A stretch of 28,278 nucleotides of DNA from Dokdonella_A sp937902695 (GTDB lineage: Bacteria > Pseudomonadota > Gammaproteobacteria > Xanthomonadales > Rhodanobacteraceae). Below, in pieces: positions 15,156 through 22,637 of this stretch (its first letter is position 1; the number at the start of each line of letters is the position of its first letter). The notes beneath the pieces were generated by a model, which did no database searches, had not been told where the DNA came from, and saw only the letters and a list, made by a program, of their open reading frames with translations. The DNA is taken from positions 1 through 28,278 of the forward strand of contig JBEHYO010000044.1 of the NCBI GenBank assembly GCA_048498135.1, read 5' to 3'. A program made the translations under genes and the position numbers.

Positions 15156-16616
15156 ATGCGTGCGAACGTTGCGGCCGCGATCGCATTCGCGGCATTTTCC
15201 GCGTTGTTTACAATGGGTTCTGCCTCCGGCGTCGCGCTGAATCCGCGCGGCCTCGGCCAGGTGCTCATCTTTCCCTACTACACGGTCAACAAGAGCCAGG
15301 ACACGCTGCTGTCGATCGGGAATGCCGGCGACACCGGCAAAGTCGTCCATGTCCGCTTTCGCGAGAGCTACAACGCGCGCAACGTGCTCGAGTTCGATGT
15401 GTTCCTGTCGCCGCACGACGTCTGGACCGCGGCGGTCACGCAGACGAGCGATACGGGACCCGCGCTGATCCGCACATCGGACCGGAGCTGCACGAACCCG
15501 CCGATCGTGTCTGTCGGCCAGCAGTTTCTCGACTCCGGCTACGTCACCGAGAACCCGGATTCGGGCCCGCAGACATTGGCGCGCACGCGCGAAGGCTTCA
15601 TCGAAGCCATCGCCGTCGGCGACACGACGCCGGGCAGCGCGCTCGACCAGACGATCACGCACGTGCAGAACGGGACTCCCGGCGGCGGCGTGCCGGCGTG
15701 CGATGCGGCCGTGCTGCAATCCTCCGCACCAACCGTCGCGCCGACGCCGAACCTGTTCGGCTCGGTCGCGATCGTCAACGTCGGCCAGGGCACGTTCTTC
15801 GGCTACACGCCCGACGCGCTGACCGGGTTTACCGATCAGGCGCTCGCAACCAGCGGTGCCGCGAGCGGCCCGACACTCGACGAAGCGAATACGACAGTTG
15901 CCGCGCCGCTGACGCGTGCAAGCGTTCTCGTCGGCGGGCGGCCGATTGACGTCGACTACCAGTTCCCGATCGACGCAGTCAGCGCGGTCTTCATGGCCGA
16001 TTCGATCTTCAACGAATATTTCGTCGACCCGTCGTTCGGCGCGAACACCGACTGGGTCGTCACGTTGCCGACGCGCGAGTTCTACACCGATCCCGCGCTC
16101 GCGCCCAGCGTCGTCGCACCGTTCTCCGAGCTATTCCAGAACGGCCGTTCGGACACTGTCGTCACAGGCAACGTCTACGATCGAGAGGAAGGCGCTATTC
16201 TCGACTTCGGCCACTGCACCTTGTGTCCGCCGCCTGGCAATTTCGTACCACCGAGCTTTCCGTACGCGGTCAACGTGCTGGGCTTCGGCAACGGCGTCGT
16301 GTCGGGCGTGTTCGGCTCCGATCTAGTGCCATTCTTCGTCCCGCTGAACGGCGATACGACCGGCAACGTCACGCTGATGCTGAGCGAAAACGCCTCGGCG
16401 CAGCAGCTTCCCGGCGGGACGTCCGTGGCCGATGGCGGTACGGTTGCGCTGCTCGGCCTGCCTGTCACGGGCTTCATGGCCTACAACGTCATAAACACCA
16501 ACGCGCAGCCGGGATTGCTGGCGAATTACAGCGGCGTTTTCGCGAACCGCGCAACGGCGTCGTGCGCGGGGTCGTCGACGAGTTGTTCCAGCATCATCAC
16601 CTCGCCACCGCAGTAG
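15156..16616 (+). CDS. Conserved secreted protein of unknown function
   Basis: A 486-residue exported protein. A signal peptide (about 1-27) is followed by an N-terminal block, GQVLIFPYYTVNKSQDTLLS then VRFRESYNARNVLEFDVFLSP and DVWTAA. I recall this block as a recurring, uncharacterised family in Gammaproteobacteria. The rest is beta-rich and low in Lys, with a CTLC pair (in GHCTLCPPP), scattered Cys, and a C-terminal module YNVINTNAQPGLLANYSGVF plus a final Cys pair. No membrane anchor, sorting tail or catalytic motif is visible. GGGAG lies 7 nt before the ATG. The 110-bp gap upstream is free of genes and has a CCGGAG/CTCCGG inverted repeat. Extracellular or periplasmic structural role is only a guess. 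Confidence 0.8.
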   Translation: MRANVAAAIAFAAFSALFTMGSASGVALNPRGLGQVLIFPYYTVNKSQDTLLSIGNAGDTGKVVHVRFRESYNARNVLEFDVFLSPHDVWTAAVTQTSDTGPALIRTSDRSCTNPPIVSVGQQFLDSGYVTENPDSGPQTLARTREGFIEAIAVGDTTPGSALDQTITHVQNGTPGGGVPACDAAVLQSSAPTVAPTPNLFGSVAIVNVGQGTFFGYTPDALTGFTDQALATSGAASGPTLDEANTTVAAPLTRASVLVGGRPIDVDYQFPIDAVSAVFMADSIFNEYFVDPSFGANTDWVVTLPTREFYTDPALAPSVVAPFSELFQNGRSDTVVTGNVYDREEGAILDFGHCTLCPPPGNFVPPSFPYAVNVLGFGNGVVSGVFGSDLVPFFVPLNGDTTGNVTLMLSENASAQQLPGGTSVADGGTVALLGLPVTGFMAYNVINTNAQPGLLANYSGVFANRATASCAGSSTSCSSIITSPPQ

Positions 16617-16623
16617 CCGTCGA

Positions 16624-17121
16624 TCAGGCCCGGACGAGCGTCAGCGCGAGCTCGACGATGATCGCCGCGTACGCACCGGCGATAACATCGTCCAGCATCG
16701 CGCCGAAGCCGCCTTTGACGGAACGGTCGGCCCACGAGGCCGGCCACGGTTTCCAGACGTCGAACACGCGGAACAGCACGAACGCGGCGACGATCCACGG
16801 CCAGCCGCGCGGCGCGACGACGAGCGGCAGCAGCGTGAGCCACTGGCCGACGAACTCGTCCCAGACGACGACGCCGGGATCCTCGATGCCGAGCTTCGCG
16901 ATGACGACGCCGGAGGCCCAGACGCCGATCGCAAAGGCGATCGCAACGGCGCCGAGATAGAGCGGCCAGTCGAGCTCGCGGAGCGCGAGCCATGGAATCA
17001 GCGCGACAGCCGAGCCGACCGTGCCCGATGCGAAAGGGCTCAGGCCGGAGCCGAAACCGCTCGCGATCCAGCCGGCCGGATGCGCGAAGATCGCGCGGCG
17101 CTGCTCCGCATCGAGCGTCAT
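16624..17121 (-). CDS. pgpA: Phosphatidylglycerophosphatase A
   Basis: PgpA dephosphorylates phosphatidylglycerophosphate to phosphatidylglycerol in the inner membrane. The 165-residue product has the family pattern: GFGSGLSPFASGTVGSAVA near 22-40, several hydrophobic segments, the GIEDPGVVVWDEFVGQW core (about 78-94, with acidic metal-binding residues) and RVFDVWKPWPASWAD. Start overlaps the thiL stop as ATGA. Its stop is only 7 nt from the stop of the convergent secreted-protein gene, with no terminator hairpin in between. Confidence 0.95.
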   Translation of the reverse strand: MTLDAEQRRAIFAHPAGWIASGFGSGLSPFASGTVGSAVALIPWLALRELDWPLYLGAVAIAFAIGVWASGVVIAKLGIEDPGVVVWDEFVGQWLTLLPLVVAPRGWPWIVAAFVLFRVFDVWKPWPASWADRSVKGGFGAMLDDVIAGAYAAIIVELALTLVRA

Positions 17122-18086
17122 GCGAAGTGCTCCCAGCCGCGCCGCTTCGTCGCGATCTCGCCGCCTTGCGCATCGAGAAGCCGCACGCCGGCGCCCGCGA
17201 CGACGCGCCCGATCCGCGTCGCGCCGCAGCCGGCCTTCGCAAGATCGTGCAGCACGATGCCTTCGTGCTTCGGCGCGAGCGTGAATGCGAGCTCGTAGTC
17301 GTCGCCGCCGGTCGTCTGCAGCGCGAGGCGCTCGGGTGCGCCGAAGGCCTGCAGCAATGCGGGCGACGCCGGCAATGCCAGCGCGGAAATGTCGATGCCG
17401 ACGCCGCTCGCGCGGGCAACGTGGCCGACATCAGCGAGCAATCCGTCGGAGACATCGATGCACGCGCTCGCGCGATCGCGCAGCACGAGCCCGGCCGCGA
17501 TGCGCGGCGACGGCCGGTCGAGTCGCGCGCGCAGCGCGTCGCAGGCTTCGGCCGATGCCGGGCTCTGGAAGAGTCCTTCGAACGGGAAGCGGAGGCCCGC
17601 TGCCGCATCGCCGAGCGTGCCGGTGACGAACACGAGATCGCCGGCGCGCGCGCCGCTTCGCAACAGCGCCTTGCCGGGCGGCACGAAGCCGAACGCGCTG
17701 ACGGTGATCGTGAGCGGTCCTTTCGTCGTATCGCCGCCGACGAGCGCGACGCCATGCTGCGCCGCAAGCTCGGCGAAGCCTTCGGCGAAGCGTTCGACGA
17801 AATCGCGATCGGGCGCGGGCAGCGTCAGCGCGAGCAGCGCCCACGCCGGCGTCGCGCCCATCGCGGCGAGATCGGAGAGATTCACCGCGAGCGATTTCCA
17901 GCCGATGTCCTCGGGCCGCGTCGCGACCGGAAAGTGCACGTGCTCGACCAGCGTGTCGGTGACGGCGACGAGCTCATGACCGGCGGGCGGCGCGAGCACG
18001 GCCCCGTCGTCGCCGATGCCGACGCGCACGTCGGCACGCGCCAGCGCGCAGCGCGCGCGCACGAGCTCGATCAGATCGAATTCCAC
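17118..18086 (-). CDS. thiL: Thiamine-monophosphate kinase
   Basis: ThiL phosphorylates thiamine monophosphate to the active cofactor thiamine diphosphate. The 322-residue product carries GIGDDGAVLAPP near the N-terminus, the AVNLSDLAAMGA motif, ALVGGDTTKGPLTITVSAFG and DVSDGLLADVGH, with GGDDYELAFT near the C-terminus, all standard for the AIR-synthetase-like kinase fold. Start is GTG at 18084-18086 (MEFDLIELVRAR), 4 nt after the nusB stop. No in-frame ATG fits better. Placement between nusB and pgpA is a common gammaproteobacterial arrangement. Confidence 0.95.
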   Translation of the reverse strand: MEFDLIELVRARCALARADVRVGIGDDGAVLAPPAGHELVAVTDTLVEHVHFPVATRPEDIGWKSLAVNLSDLAAMGATPAWALLALTLPAPDRDFVERFAEGFAELAAQHGVALVGGDTTKGPLTITVSAFGFVPPGKALLRSGARAGDLVFVTGTLGDAAAGLRFPFEGLFQSPASAEACDALRARLDRPSPRIAAGLVLRDRASACIDVSDGLLADVGHVARASGVGIDISALALPASPALLQAFGAPERLALQTTGGDDYELAFTLAPKHEGIVLHDLAKAGCGATRIGRVVAGAGVRLLDAQGGEIATKRRGWEHFA

Positions 18087-18090
18087 GGAC

Positions 18091-18549
18091 TCAAGCGCGG
18101 CCCGCTTCGAACTCGGCCGTGCGCCACTCGGCCGCGAGCTTGTCGAGCACGCCGTTGACGTACGTGTGCCCGTAGTCGGTGCCGAAGCGCTTGGCGACTT
18201 CGACGGCCTCGTTGATGACGACCCGGTACGGCACGTCGATGCGATGGCGAAGCTCGTACGCGCCGATGCGCAGCGTCGCGCGCTCGATCGGATCCACGCG
18301 GTCGATCTCGCGGTCGAGATGCGGCGCGAGCGCGGCATCCAGCTCGGCGCAGTGCGCGTCGACGCCGCGCACGAGATCCTCGAAGTACTCGACGTCGGCG
18401 ATTTCCATGTCCTGTTCGTGGCGGAACTCGTCGATGACCCGCGCGATCGGATTGCCGCTCATCTGCCACGCGTACACGGCCTGCAGCGCACGGCGGCGCG
18501 CGCGCGAGCGCGCGGCCGGGTCGATTCCGGTTTTCGGGACATCACTCAT
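18091..18549 (-). CDS. nusB: Transcription antitermination factor NusB
   Basis: NusB binds boxA RNA with NusE (S10) and prevents termination in rRNA operons. The 152-residue product has the all-helical NusB pattern: RSRARRRALQAVYAWQMSG at the N-terminus, then DLVRGVDAH, VDPIERATLRIGAYEL and VVINEAVEVAKRFGTDYGHTYVNGVLDKLA. Start MSDVPKTGIDPAARSR overlaps the ribH stop by 8 nt. Longer in-frame extensions run into ribH and are rejected. Confidence 0.97.
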   Translation of the reverse strand: MSDVPKTGIDPAARSRARRRALQAVYAWQMSGNPIARVIDEFRHEQDMEIADVEYFEDLVRGVDAHCAELDAALAPHLDREIDRVDPIERATLRIGAYELRHRIDVPYRVVINEAVEVAKRFGTDYGHTYVNGVLDKLAAEWRTAEFEAGRA

Positions 18550-19015
18550 GGGCCAATTGAACCACGAGATCGGCCATTTCGAGCGCCGCGAGCGCGACCT
18601 CCGCGCCCTTGTTGCCGTGCGCGCCGCCGGCGCGCGCCTCGGCATCGGCGTGCCGCTCGACCGCGAGCACGCCATTCAGCACCGGCAAGCGGAAATCGAG
18701 CGCGACGCGCATGAGGCCGTTCGCGCAACCGTCGGCGACGTGCTCGTAGTGGCGCGTGTCGCCGCGGACGACGCAGCCGAGCGCGATGATCGCCACATGC
18801 CTCCCCGCCGCCGCGATGCGCGCTGCGGCCACCGGAATCTCCCATGCGCCCGGCACGCGCACGAGATCGATCAATCCGGGGTCGACGCCATGCTCGCCGA
18901 GCGTGCGCACGGCGCCGTCGACCAGCGCATCGACGATGCGCGGGTTCCAGCAGCTCGCGACGATCGCGTAGCGTGCGGAGCGGACGGGGCGAAGTGCGCC
19001 GGTGCGTTCGGACAT
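18542..19015 (-). CDS. ribH: 6,7-dimethyl-8-ribityllumazine synthase
   Basis: RibH condenses 5-amino-6-ribitylaminouracil with 3,4-dihydroxy-2-butanone 4-phosphate, the penultimate step to riboflavin. The 157-residue product shows ASCWNPRIVDALVDGA, VPGAWEIPVAA, and the LGCVVRGDTRHYEHVADG signature with the catalytic His. No good Shine-Dalgarno precedes the ATG. The gap to ribB (184 nt) holds MITE-like repeats, unlike the overlapping junctions around it. Confidence 0.96.
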   Translation of the reverse strand: MSERTGALRPVRSARYAIVASCWNPRIVDALVDGAVRTLGEHGVDPGLIDLVRVPGAWEIPVAAARIAAAGRHVAIIALGCVVRGDTRHYEHVADGCANGLMRVALDFRLPVLNGVLAVERHADAEARAGGAHGNKGAEVALAALEMADLVVQLAHE

Positions 19016-19070
19016 GCTCGTAGTTTAGCGGAGGTCGCTCGTGCGGACCCTGCCGCATTCGGTCGATGAC

Positions 19071-19137
19071 GTCATGCCCGCGAAAGCGGGCACCCAATTT
19101 CGCCCCCAGAATGGATTCCCGCTTGCGCGGGAATGAC
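19071..19137. repeat. MITE-like inverted-repeat element between ribB and ribH
   Basis: A 67-bp unit bounded by inverted arms: GTCATGCCCGCGAAAGCGGG at the left and GGATTCCCGCTTGCGCGGGA followed by ATGAC at the right. Each arm is itself a small hairpin. It has no coding capacity and sits within an otherwise compact operon. It belongs to the same family as the element at 21996-22073. Confidence 0.8.
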
Positions 19138-19148
19138 GGAACGTTAGG

Positions 19149-19173
19149 TAGCCCGCTTGCGCGGGAATGACGG
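19149..19173. repeat. Extra copy of the right arm of the MITE-like element
   Basis: After an 11-nt spacer the right arm recurs as GCCCGCTTGCGCGGGAATGA plus CGG, so the gap holds one complete unit and one solo arm. The solo arm lies 26 nt downstream of the ribB stop in the direction of transcription. Confidence 0.75.
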
Positions 19174-19199
19174 AAGGTGGAGCGTGGAGCGCGTTTGCC

Positions 19200-20291
19200 C
19201 TAGGCCGAAGGCTCTTCGTGCCCTTCGACTTCGAGCCCGAAACCGCGCAGGCCGACCAGCCGGCGCGGCGTGCCGAGCACGCGCAGTCGCCGGACGCCGA
19301 GATCGGCGAGGATCTGCGCGCCAAGACCGAGCTGGCGCCACTGCGGCGACGCCTGCTCTTCCGCGCGGCCCGACGTCAGGCGCTGGATCAGCGTATCGGG
19401 CGTCTCGTCGCCGGCGAGGACGACGACGACGCCGCGACCCTGATCGCCGATGCGCCGGAGTGCGGCCGTCACCGTGAGACCGAGATCGCCGCGCTCCAGA
19501 TGCAGCACGTCGGACAGCGTGTTGCGCACGTGCACGCGCGTCAGCACCGGCGCGCCGTCGTCGACGCGGCCGCGGACGAGCGCGAAATGCAGCGCCTTCT
19601 GCAAGCGATCGCGGAACGCGACGAGCCGGAAGCGGCCGAACTCGGTGTCGACGTCGCCTTCGTGCACGCGCTCGATGGTCTTCTCGGTTTCGAGGCGGTA
19701 GCGGATCAGGTCGGCGATCGTGCCGATCCTGAGGCCGTGCTTCGCGGCGAACGCTTCGAGCTCGGGGCGGCGCGCCATCGTGCCGTCCTCGCTCAGGATC
19801 TCGACGAGCACGCCCGCCGGCGCGAGTCCCGCGAGCGCGGCGAGATCGACCGCCGCCTCGGTGTGGCCGGCGCGCGCGAGCACGCCGCCGGGCTGCGCGG
19901 CAAGCGGAAAGATATGGCCGGGCTGCACGATGTCGTCGGGGCCCGCGTTCAGCGCAGCAGCCGTGCGGATCGTGTGCGCGCGGTCGTAGGCCGAGATGCC
20001 GGTCGTGACGCCGGCCGCGGCTTCGATCGACACCGTGAAGTTCGTATGGTGCGGCGACGTGTTGCGCTCGACCATCGGCTTCAGGCCCAGCTGGCGGCAA
20101 TGCGCCTGCGTCAGCGGCAGGCAGACCAGCCCGCGGCCCTCGCGCACCATGAAGTTGACGTCCTCGGGCCGCGCCTTCTCGGCGGCCATGATGAGATCGC
20201 CTTCGTTCTCGCGGTCTTCGTCGTCGACGATGACGACCATGCGGCCGGCGCGGATCTCCTCGAGGATTTCCGGAACCGTCGCGAAGCTCAC
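19200..20291 (-). CDS. ribB: 3,4-dihydroxy-2-butanone-4-phosphate synthase with degenerate GTP-cyclohydrolase II-like domain (RibBX type)
   Basis: The N-terminal half (about 1-205) is DHBP synthase: DDEDRENEGDLIMAAE (23-38), CLPLT, MVERNTSPHHTNFTVSIE, TGISAYDRAHTI and RAGHTEAAVDLAALAGL (140-156). It makes the four-carbon precursor of riboflavin from ribulose 5-phosphate. The C-terminal half (about 210-358) aligns in layout with GTP cyclohydrolase II, but the zinc-binding cysteines expected around 256-272 are absent; the only Cys residues are C57 and C65. It is therefore not expected to act on GTP. Start is GTG, overlapping the ribE stop as GTGA. Often annotated ribBA; the sequence supports ribB function only. 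363 residues. Confidence 0.93.
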   Translation of the reverse strand: MSFATVPEILEEIRAGRMVVIVDDEDRENEGDLIMAAEKARPEDVNFMVREGRGLVCLPLTQAHCRQLGLKPMVERNTSPHHTNFTVSIEAAAGVTTGISAYDRAHTIRTAAALNAGPDDIVQPGHIFPLAAQPGGVLARAGHTEAAVDLAALAGLAPAGVLVEILSEDGTMARRPELEAFAAKHGLRIGTIADLIRYRLETEKTIERVHEGDVDTEFGRFRLVAFRDRLQKALHFALVRGRVDDGAPVLTRVHVRNTLSDVLHLERGDLGLTVTAALRRIGDQGRGVVVVLAGDETPDTLIQRLTSGRAEEQASPQWRQLGLGAQILADLGVRRLRVLGTPRRLVGLRGFGLEVEGHEEPSA

Positions 20292-20893
20292 GTGCGCACC
20301 TCGCGCTCGGCGAAGAGCCGCTCGACGTAGCGCGCGACGAGATCGACTTCGATGTTGACGGCATCGCCGACCTTGCGCTCGCCGAGCGTCGTGACGTCGA
20401 TGGTGTGCGGAATCAGGTTGACGCCGAAGCGGCGGCCATCGACGTCGTTGATCGTGAGGCTGACGCCGTCGATCGCGATCGAGCCTTTCGGCGCGGCGTA
20501 GCGCGCGAGGCCGGCCGGCAGCTCGAACGTCCAGCGCTGCGAGCGTGCGTCGGATTCGATCGCGACGACGCGGCCGAGGCCATCGACGTGCCCGGCCATC
20601 AGGTGCCCGCCCAGGCGATCGGCGAGACGCAACGCCTTCTCGAGATTGACGCGCGCACCGTCGCCCAGCGCGCCGAGCGACGTGCGCGACAGGGTCTCGT
20701 TCGAGACATCGACGACGAAGGCGTTGCCTTCGATCGCGACCGCGGTGAGGCAGACGCCGGAGACGGCGATGCTGTCGCCGACGGCGACGTCGTCGAGTCC
20801 GAGCGTGCCTGCGTCGACGACCAGGCGCACGTCGCCGCCGCGCGGTTCGCTGCGGACGATGCGGCCGGTGGCTTCAACGATGCCGGTGAACAT
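20288..20893 (-). CDS. ribE: Riboflavin synthase alpha subunit
   Basis: This enzyme dismutates two lumazines to riboflavin plus the pyrimidinedione. The 201-residue product has the two tandem lumazine-binding barrels: MFTGIVEATGRI at the start, SIAVSGVCLTAV and NLEKALRLADRLGGHLMAGHVDG in the first, and GSIAIDGVSLTINDV with NLIPHTIDVTTLGERKVGD in the second. It overlaps ribD by 20 nt upstream and ribB by 4 nt downstream. Also named ribC in some genomes. Confidence 0.97.
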   Translation of the reverse strand: MFTGIVEATGRIVRSEPRGGDVRLVVDAGTLGLDDVAVGDSIAVSGVCLTAVAIEGNAFVVDVSNETLSRTSLGALGDGARVNLEKALRLADRLGGHLMAGHVDGLGRVVAIESDARSQRWTFELPAGLARYAAPKGSIAIDGVSLTINDVDGRRFGVNLIPHTIDVTTLGERKVGDAVNIEVDLVARYVERLFAEREVRT

Positions 20894-21986
20894 CGGGATG
20901 TCCCGTCAGGAGTCGCAGCCGGAGATCAGGGCCGCAGGTCGATTGTTCAACCAGCGTCATCCTCGCAGCCGCATCGAGCGCGGGCAAGGCGGGTAGTCGC
21001 AGCATCGGCTGCGCGGTGTCGCCGAGCAGCGTCGGGGCGAGATAGAGCAGAAGCTCGTCGACGAGAGCGGCGGCGATGAAGGCGCCGCCCAGAATCGGTC
21101 CCGCTTCGATCTGCAACTCGTTGACCTCGCGACGTGCAAGCTCGGCGAGAACTGCGCCGAGATCGAGCTGGCCGCTTCCGCCGTCGACGGCGAAGAGCTC
21201 GACGCGGTCGAACCGGCTGTCCAGCGGCTCGCTGCCGGTCGCATGGACGATCAGCGTCGGCGCCGTGCCGTCGAGCACGTGGGAACCGGCCGGCGTGCGC
21301 AGCGACGAATCGAGGACCACGCGAAGCGGCGCGACGTGGTCGGCGTCGAGCCGCACGCTCAGGCGCGGATCGTCCGCGAGCGCCGTGCCGATGCCGGTCA
21401 GGATCGCCGAGCTTCGCGCGCGCCAGCGTTGCACGTCGTCGCGGGCCGCCTCGCCGGTGATCCACTTCGATTCGCCGTCGGCGAGCGCGGTGCGGCCGTC
21501 GAGGCTCGCGGCGATCTTGAGCCGCACCCACGGCCGGCCACGCTCCAGGCGCGAAAAGAAACCGGCGTTGAGCGCGCGCGCTTCGTCTTCGAGCAGGCCG
21601 CTCGCGATATCGATGCGCGCGGCGTGAACGCGGGCGAGGCCGCCGCCGGCCTTCGGGTTCGGATCGAAGGTCGCCGCGACGACCCGCGCGACGCCGGCTT
21701 CGATCAGCGCATCGGCGCATGGCGGCGTGCGGCCGTGATGCGCGCAGGGTTCGAGCGTGACGTACACGGTCGCGCCACGCGCCCGGTCGCCGGCTTCGCG
21801 CAAGGCGATCGGCTCGGCGTGCGGCTCGCCGGCGCGGCCGTGCCAGCCCTCGCCGACGATCGTATCGCCGTCTGCGATGACGCAGCCGACACGCGGATTG
21901 GGCTGCGTCGTATAGAGTCCGCGCGCGGCCAGCGCGAGCGCGCGCGCCATCATTCGTTCGTCGGTGGCGGAGAAGGTCGCGTTCAT
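20874..21986 (-). CDS. ribD: Bifunctional diaminohydroxyphosphoribosylaminopyrimidine deaminase / 5-amino-6-(5-phosphoribosylamino)uracil reductase
   Basis: RibD performs the second and third pathway steps to riboflavin. The N-terminal deaminase domain (about 1-145) has MARALALAARGLYTTQPNPRVGC and the zinc motif GEPHAEPIALREAG with PCAHHGRTPPCADAL. The C-terminal reductase domain (about 150-365) begins RPWVRLKIAASLDGRTAL and includes SKWITG, DDPRLSVR and ELQIEAGPILGGAF. The product is 370 residues, normal length. Start MNATFSATDERMM has no clear Shine-Dalgarno; the sequence just upstream is the repeat at 21996-22073. An internal MMARALAL start is possible. Confidence 0.96.
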   Translation of the reverse strand: MNATFSATDERMMARALALAARGLYTTQPNPRVGCVIADGDTIVGEGWHGRAGEPHAEPIALREAGDRARGATVYVTLEPCAHHGRTPPCADALIEAGVARVVAATFDPNPKAGGGLARVHAARIDIASGLLEDEARALNAGFFSRLERGRPWVRLKIAASLDGRTALADGESKWITGEAARDDVQRWRARSSAILTGIGTALADDPRLSVRLDADHVAPLRVVLDSSLRTPAGSHVLDGTAPTLIVHATGSEPLDSRFDRVELFAVDGGSGQLDLGAVLAELARREVNELQIEAGPILGGAFIAAALVDELLLYLAPTLLGDTAQPMLRLPALPALDAAARMTLVEQSTCGPDLRLRLLTGHPDVHRHR

Positions 21987-21995
21987 TCGTTCGTC

Positions 21996-22073
21996 GTCGT
22001 TCCCGCAACAGCGGGAACCCATCGTCTTCGTCGTCGTTTCCGCGAAATTAGATTCCGCGTTCGCGGAAATGAC
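21996..22073. repeat. MITE-like inverted-repeat element between nrdR and ribD
   Basis: About 78 bp with a left hairpin (GTCGTTCCCGC, loop, GCGGGAACCC) and a right arm (TTTCCGCGAA ... TTCGCGGAAATGAC). The order of motifs, GTC-CCCGC-GCGGG-ACCCA then GATTCC-GC-CGGAAATGAC, matches the element at 19071-19137 in the same orientation. It has diverged more, including a TCGTC short tandem run. It occupies most of the 109-nt gap and ends 10 nt before the ribD ATG. Confidence 0.75.
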
Positions 22074-22095
22074 GGTCGCGGCATCGCGAGCCGCG

Positions 22096-22611
22096 CTACT
22101 TGCGCGGCTTTGCGCTCTCCGTCTGCAGCAGCGAAAGCTGCAAACCTTCGATCGCCGGCAGATCGCGCTGCAGGCGCTCGATTTCCTCGCGGAACTCCTG
22201 CACGTCCTGGAAGCTGCGATAGACCGACGCGAAGCGGATATACGCGACCTGGTCGAGCTTCTTGAGCTCGCGCATGACGAGCTCGCCGATCCGCATCGAC
22301 GGCACTTCGCGCTCGCCGCTCCTGCGCAGGTCCTCGACGACCGAGCGCACGGCCGCATCGACCTGTTCGCTCGATACGGGCCGCTTCTGCAACGCGCGCT
22401 CGAACCCGGCGCGCAGCTTGTGCTCGTCGAACGTCTCGCGGCGATCGTCGCTCTTGATCACGGCCGGCAACTTGATTTCGGCCGTCTCGAACGTGTTGAA
22501 GCGCTCGCCGCAGCTCGGACATTCACGGCGACGGCGGATCGTCGCGCCGTCGTCGGAGACGCGCGAGTCGATGACGCGGGTGTCGTCGTGCTGGCAGAAG
22601 GGGCAATGCAT
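22096..22611 (-). CDS. nrdR: Transcriptional repressor NrdR
   Basis: NrdR represses ribonucleotide reductase genes according to ATP/dATP level. The 171-residue product has an N-terminal zinc ribbon with C3, C6, C31 and C34 (MHCPFCQ ... ECPSCGERF). An ATP-cone domain (about 49-139, with VIKSDDRRETFDEHKL and VAYIRFASVYRSFQDV) and a charged C-terminal tail follow. It is 26 nt downstream of glyA. No NrdR box pair was noticed in the window, in line with its targets lying elsewhere. Confidence 0.97.
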   Translation of the reverse strand: MHCPFCQHDDTRVIDSRVSDDGATIRRRRECPSCGERFNTFETAEIKLPAVIKSDDRRETFDEHKLRAGFERALQKRPVSSEQVDAAVRSVVEDLRRSGEREVPSMRIGELVMRELKKLDQVAYIRFASVYRSFQDVQEFREEIERLQRDLPAIEGLQLSLLQTESAKPRK

Positions 22612-22637
22612 TCAGTCAGCCGCGACGTCGCAGACGC

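Noticed and set aside
20282..20300. FMN riboswitch ahead of ribB
   Set aside because: ribE and ribB overlap by 4 nt, and no RFN-like conserved blocks were recognised in the gaps before ribH, ribD or glyA.
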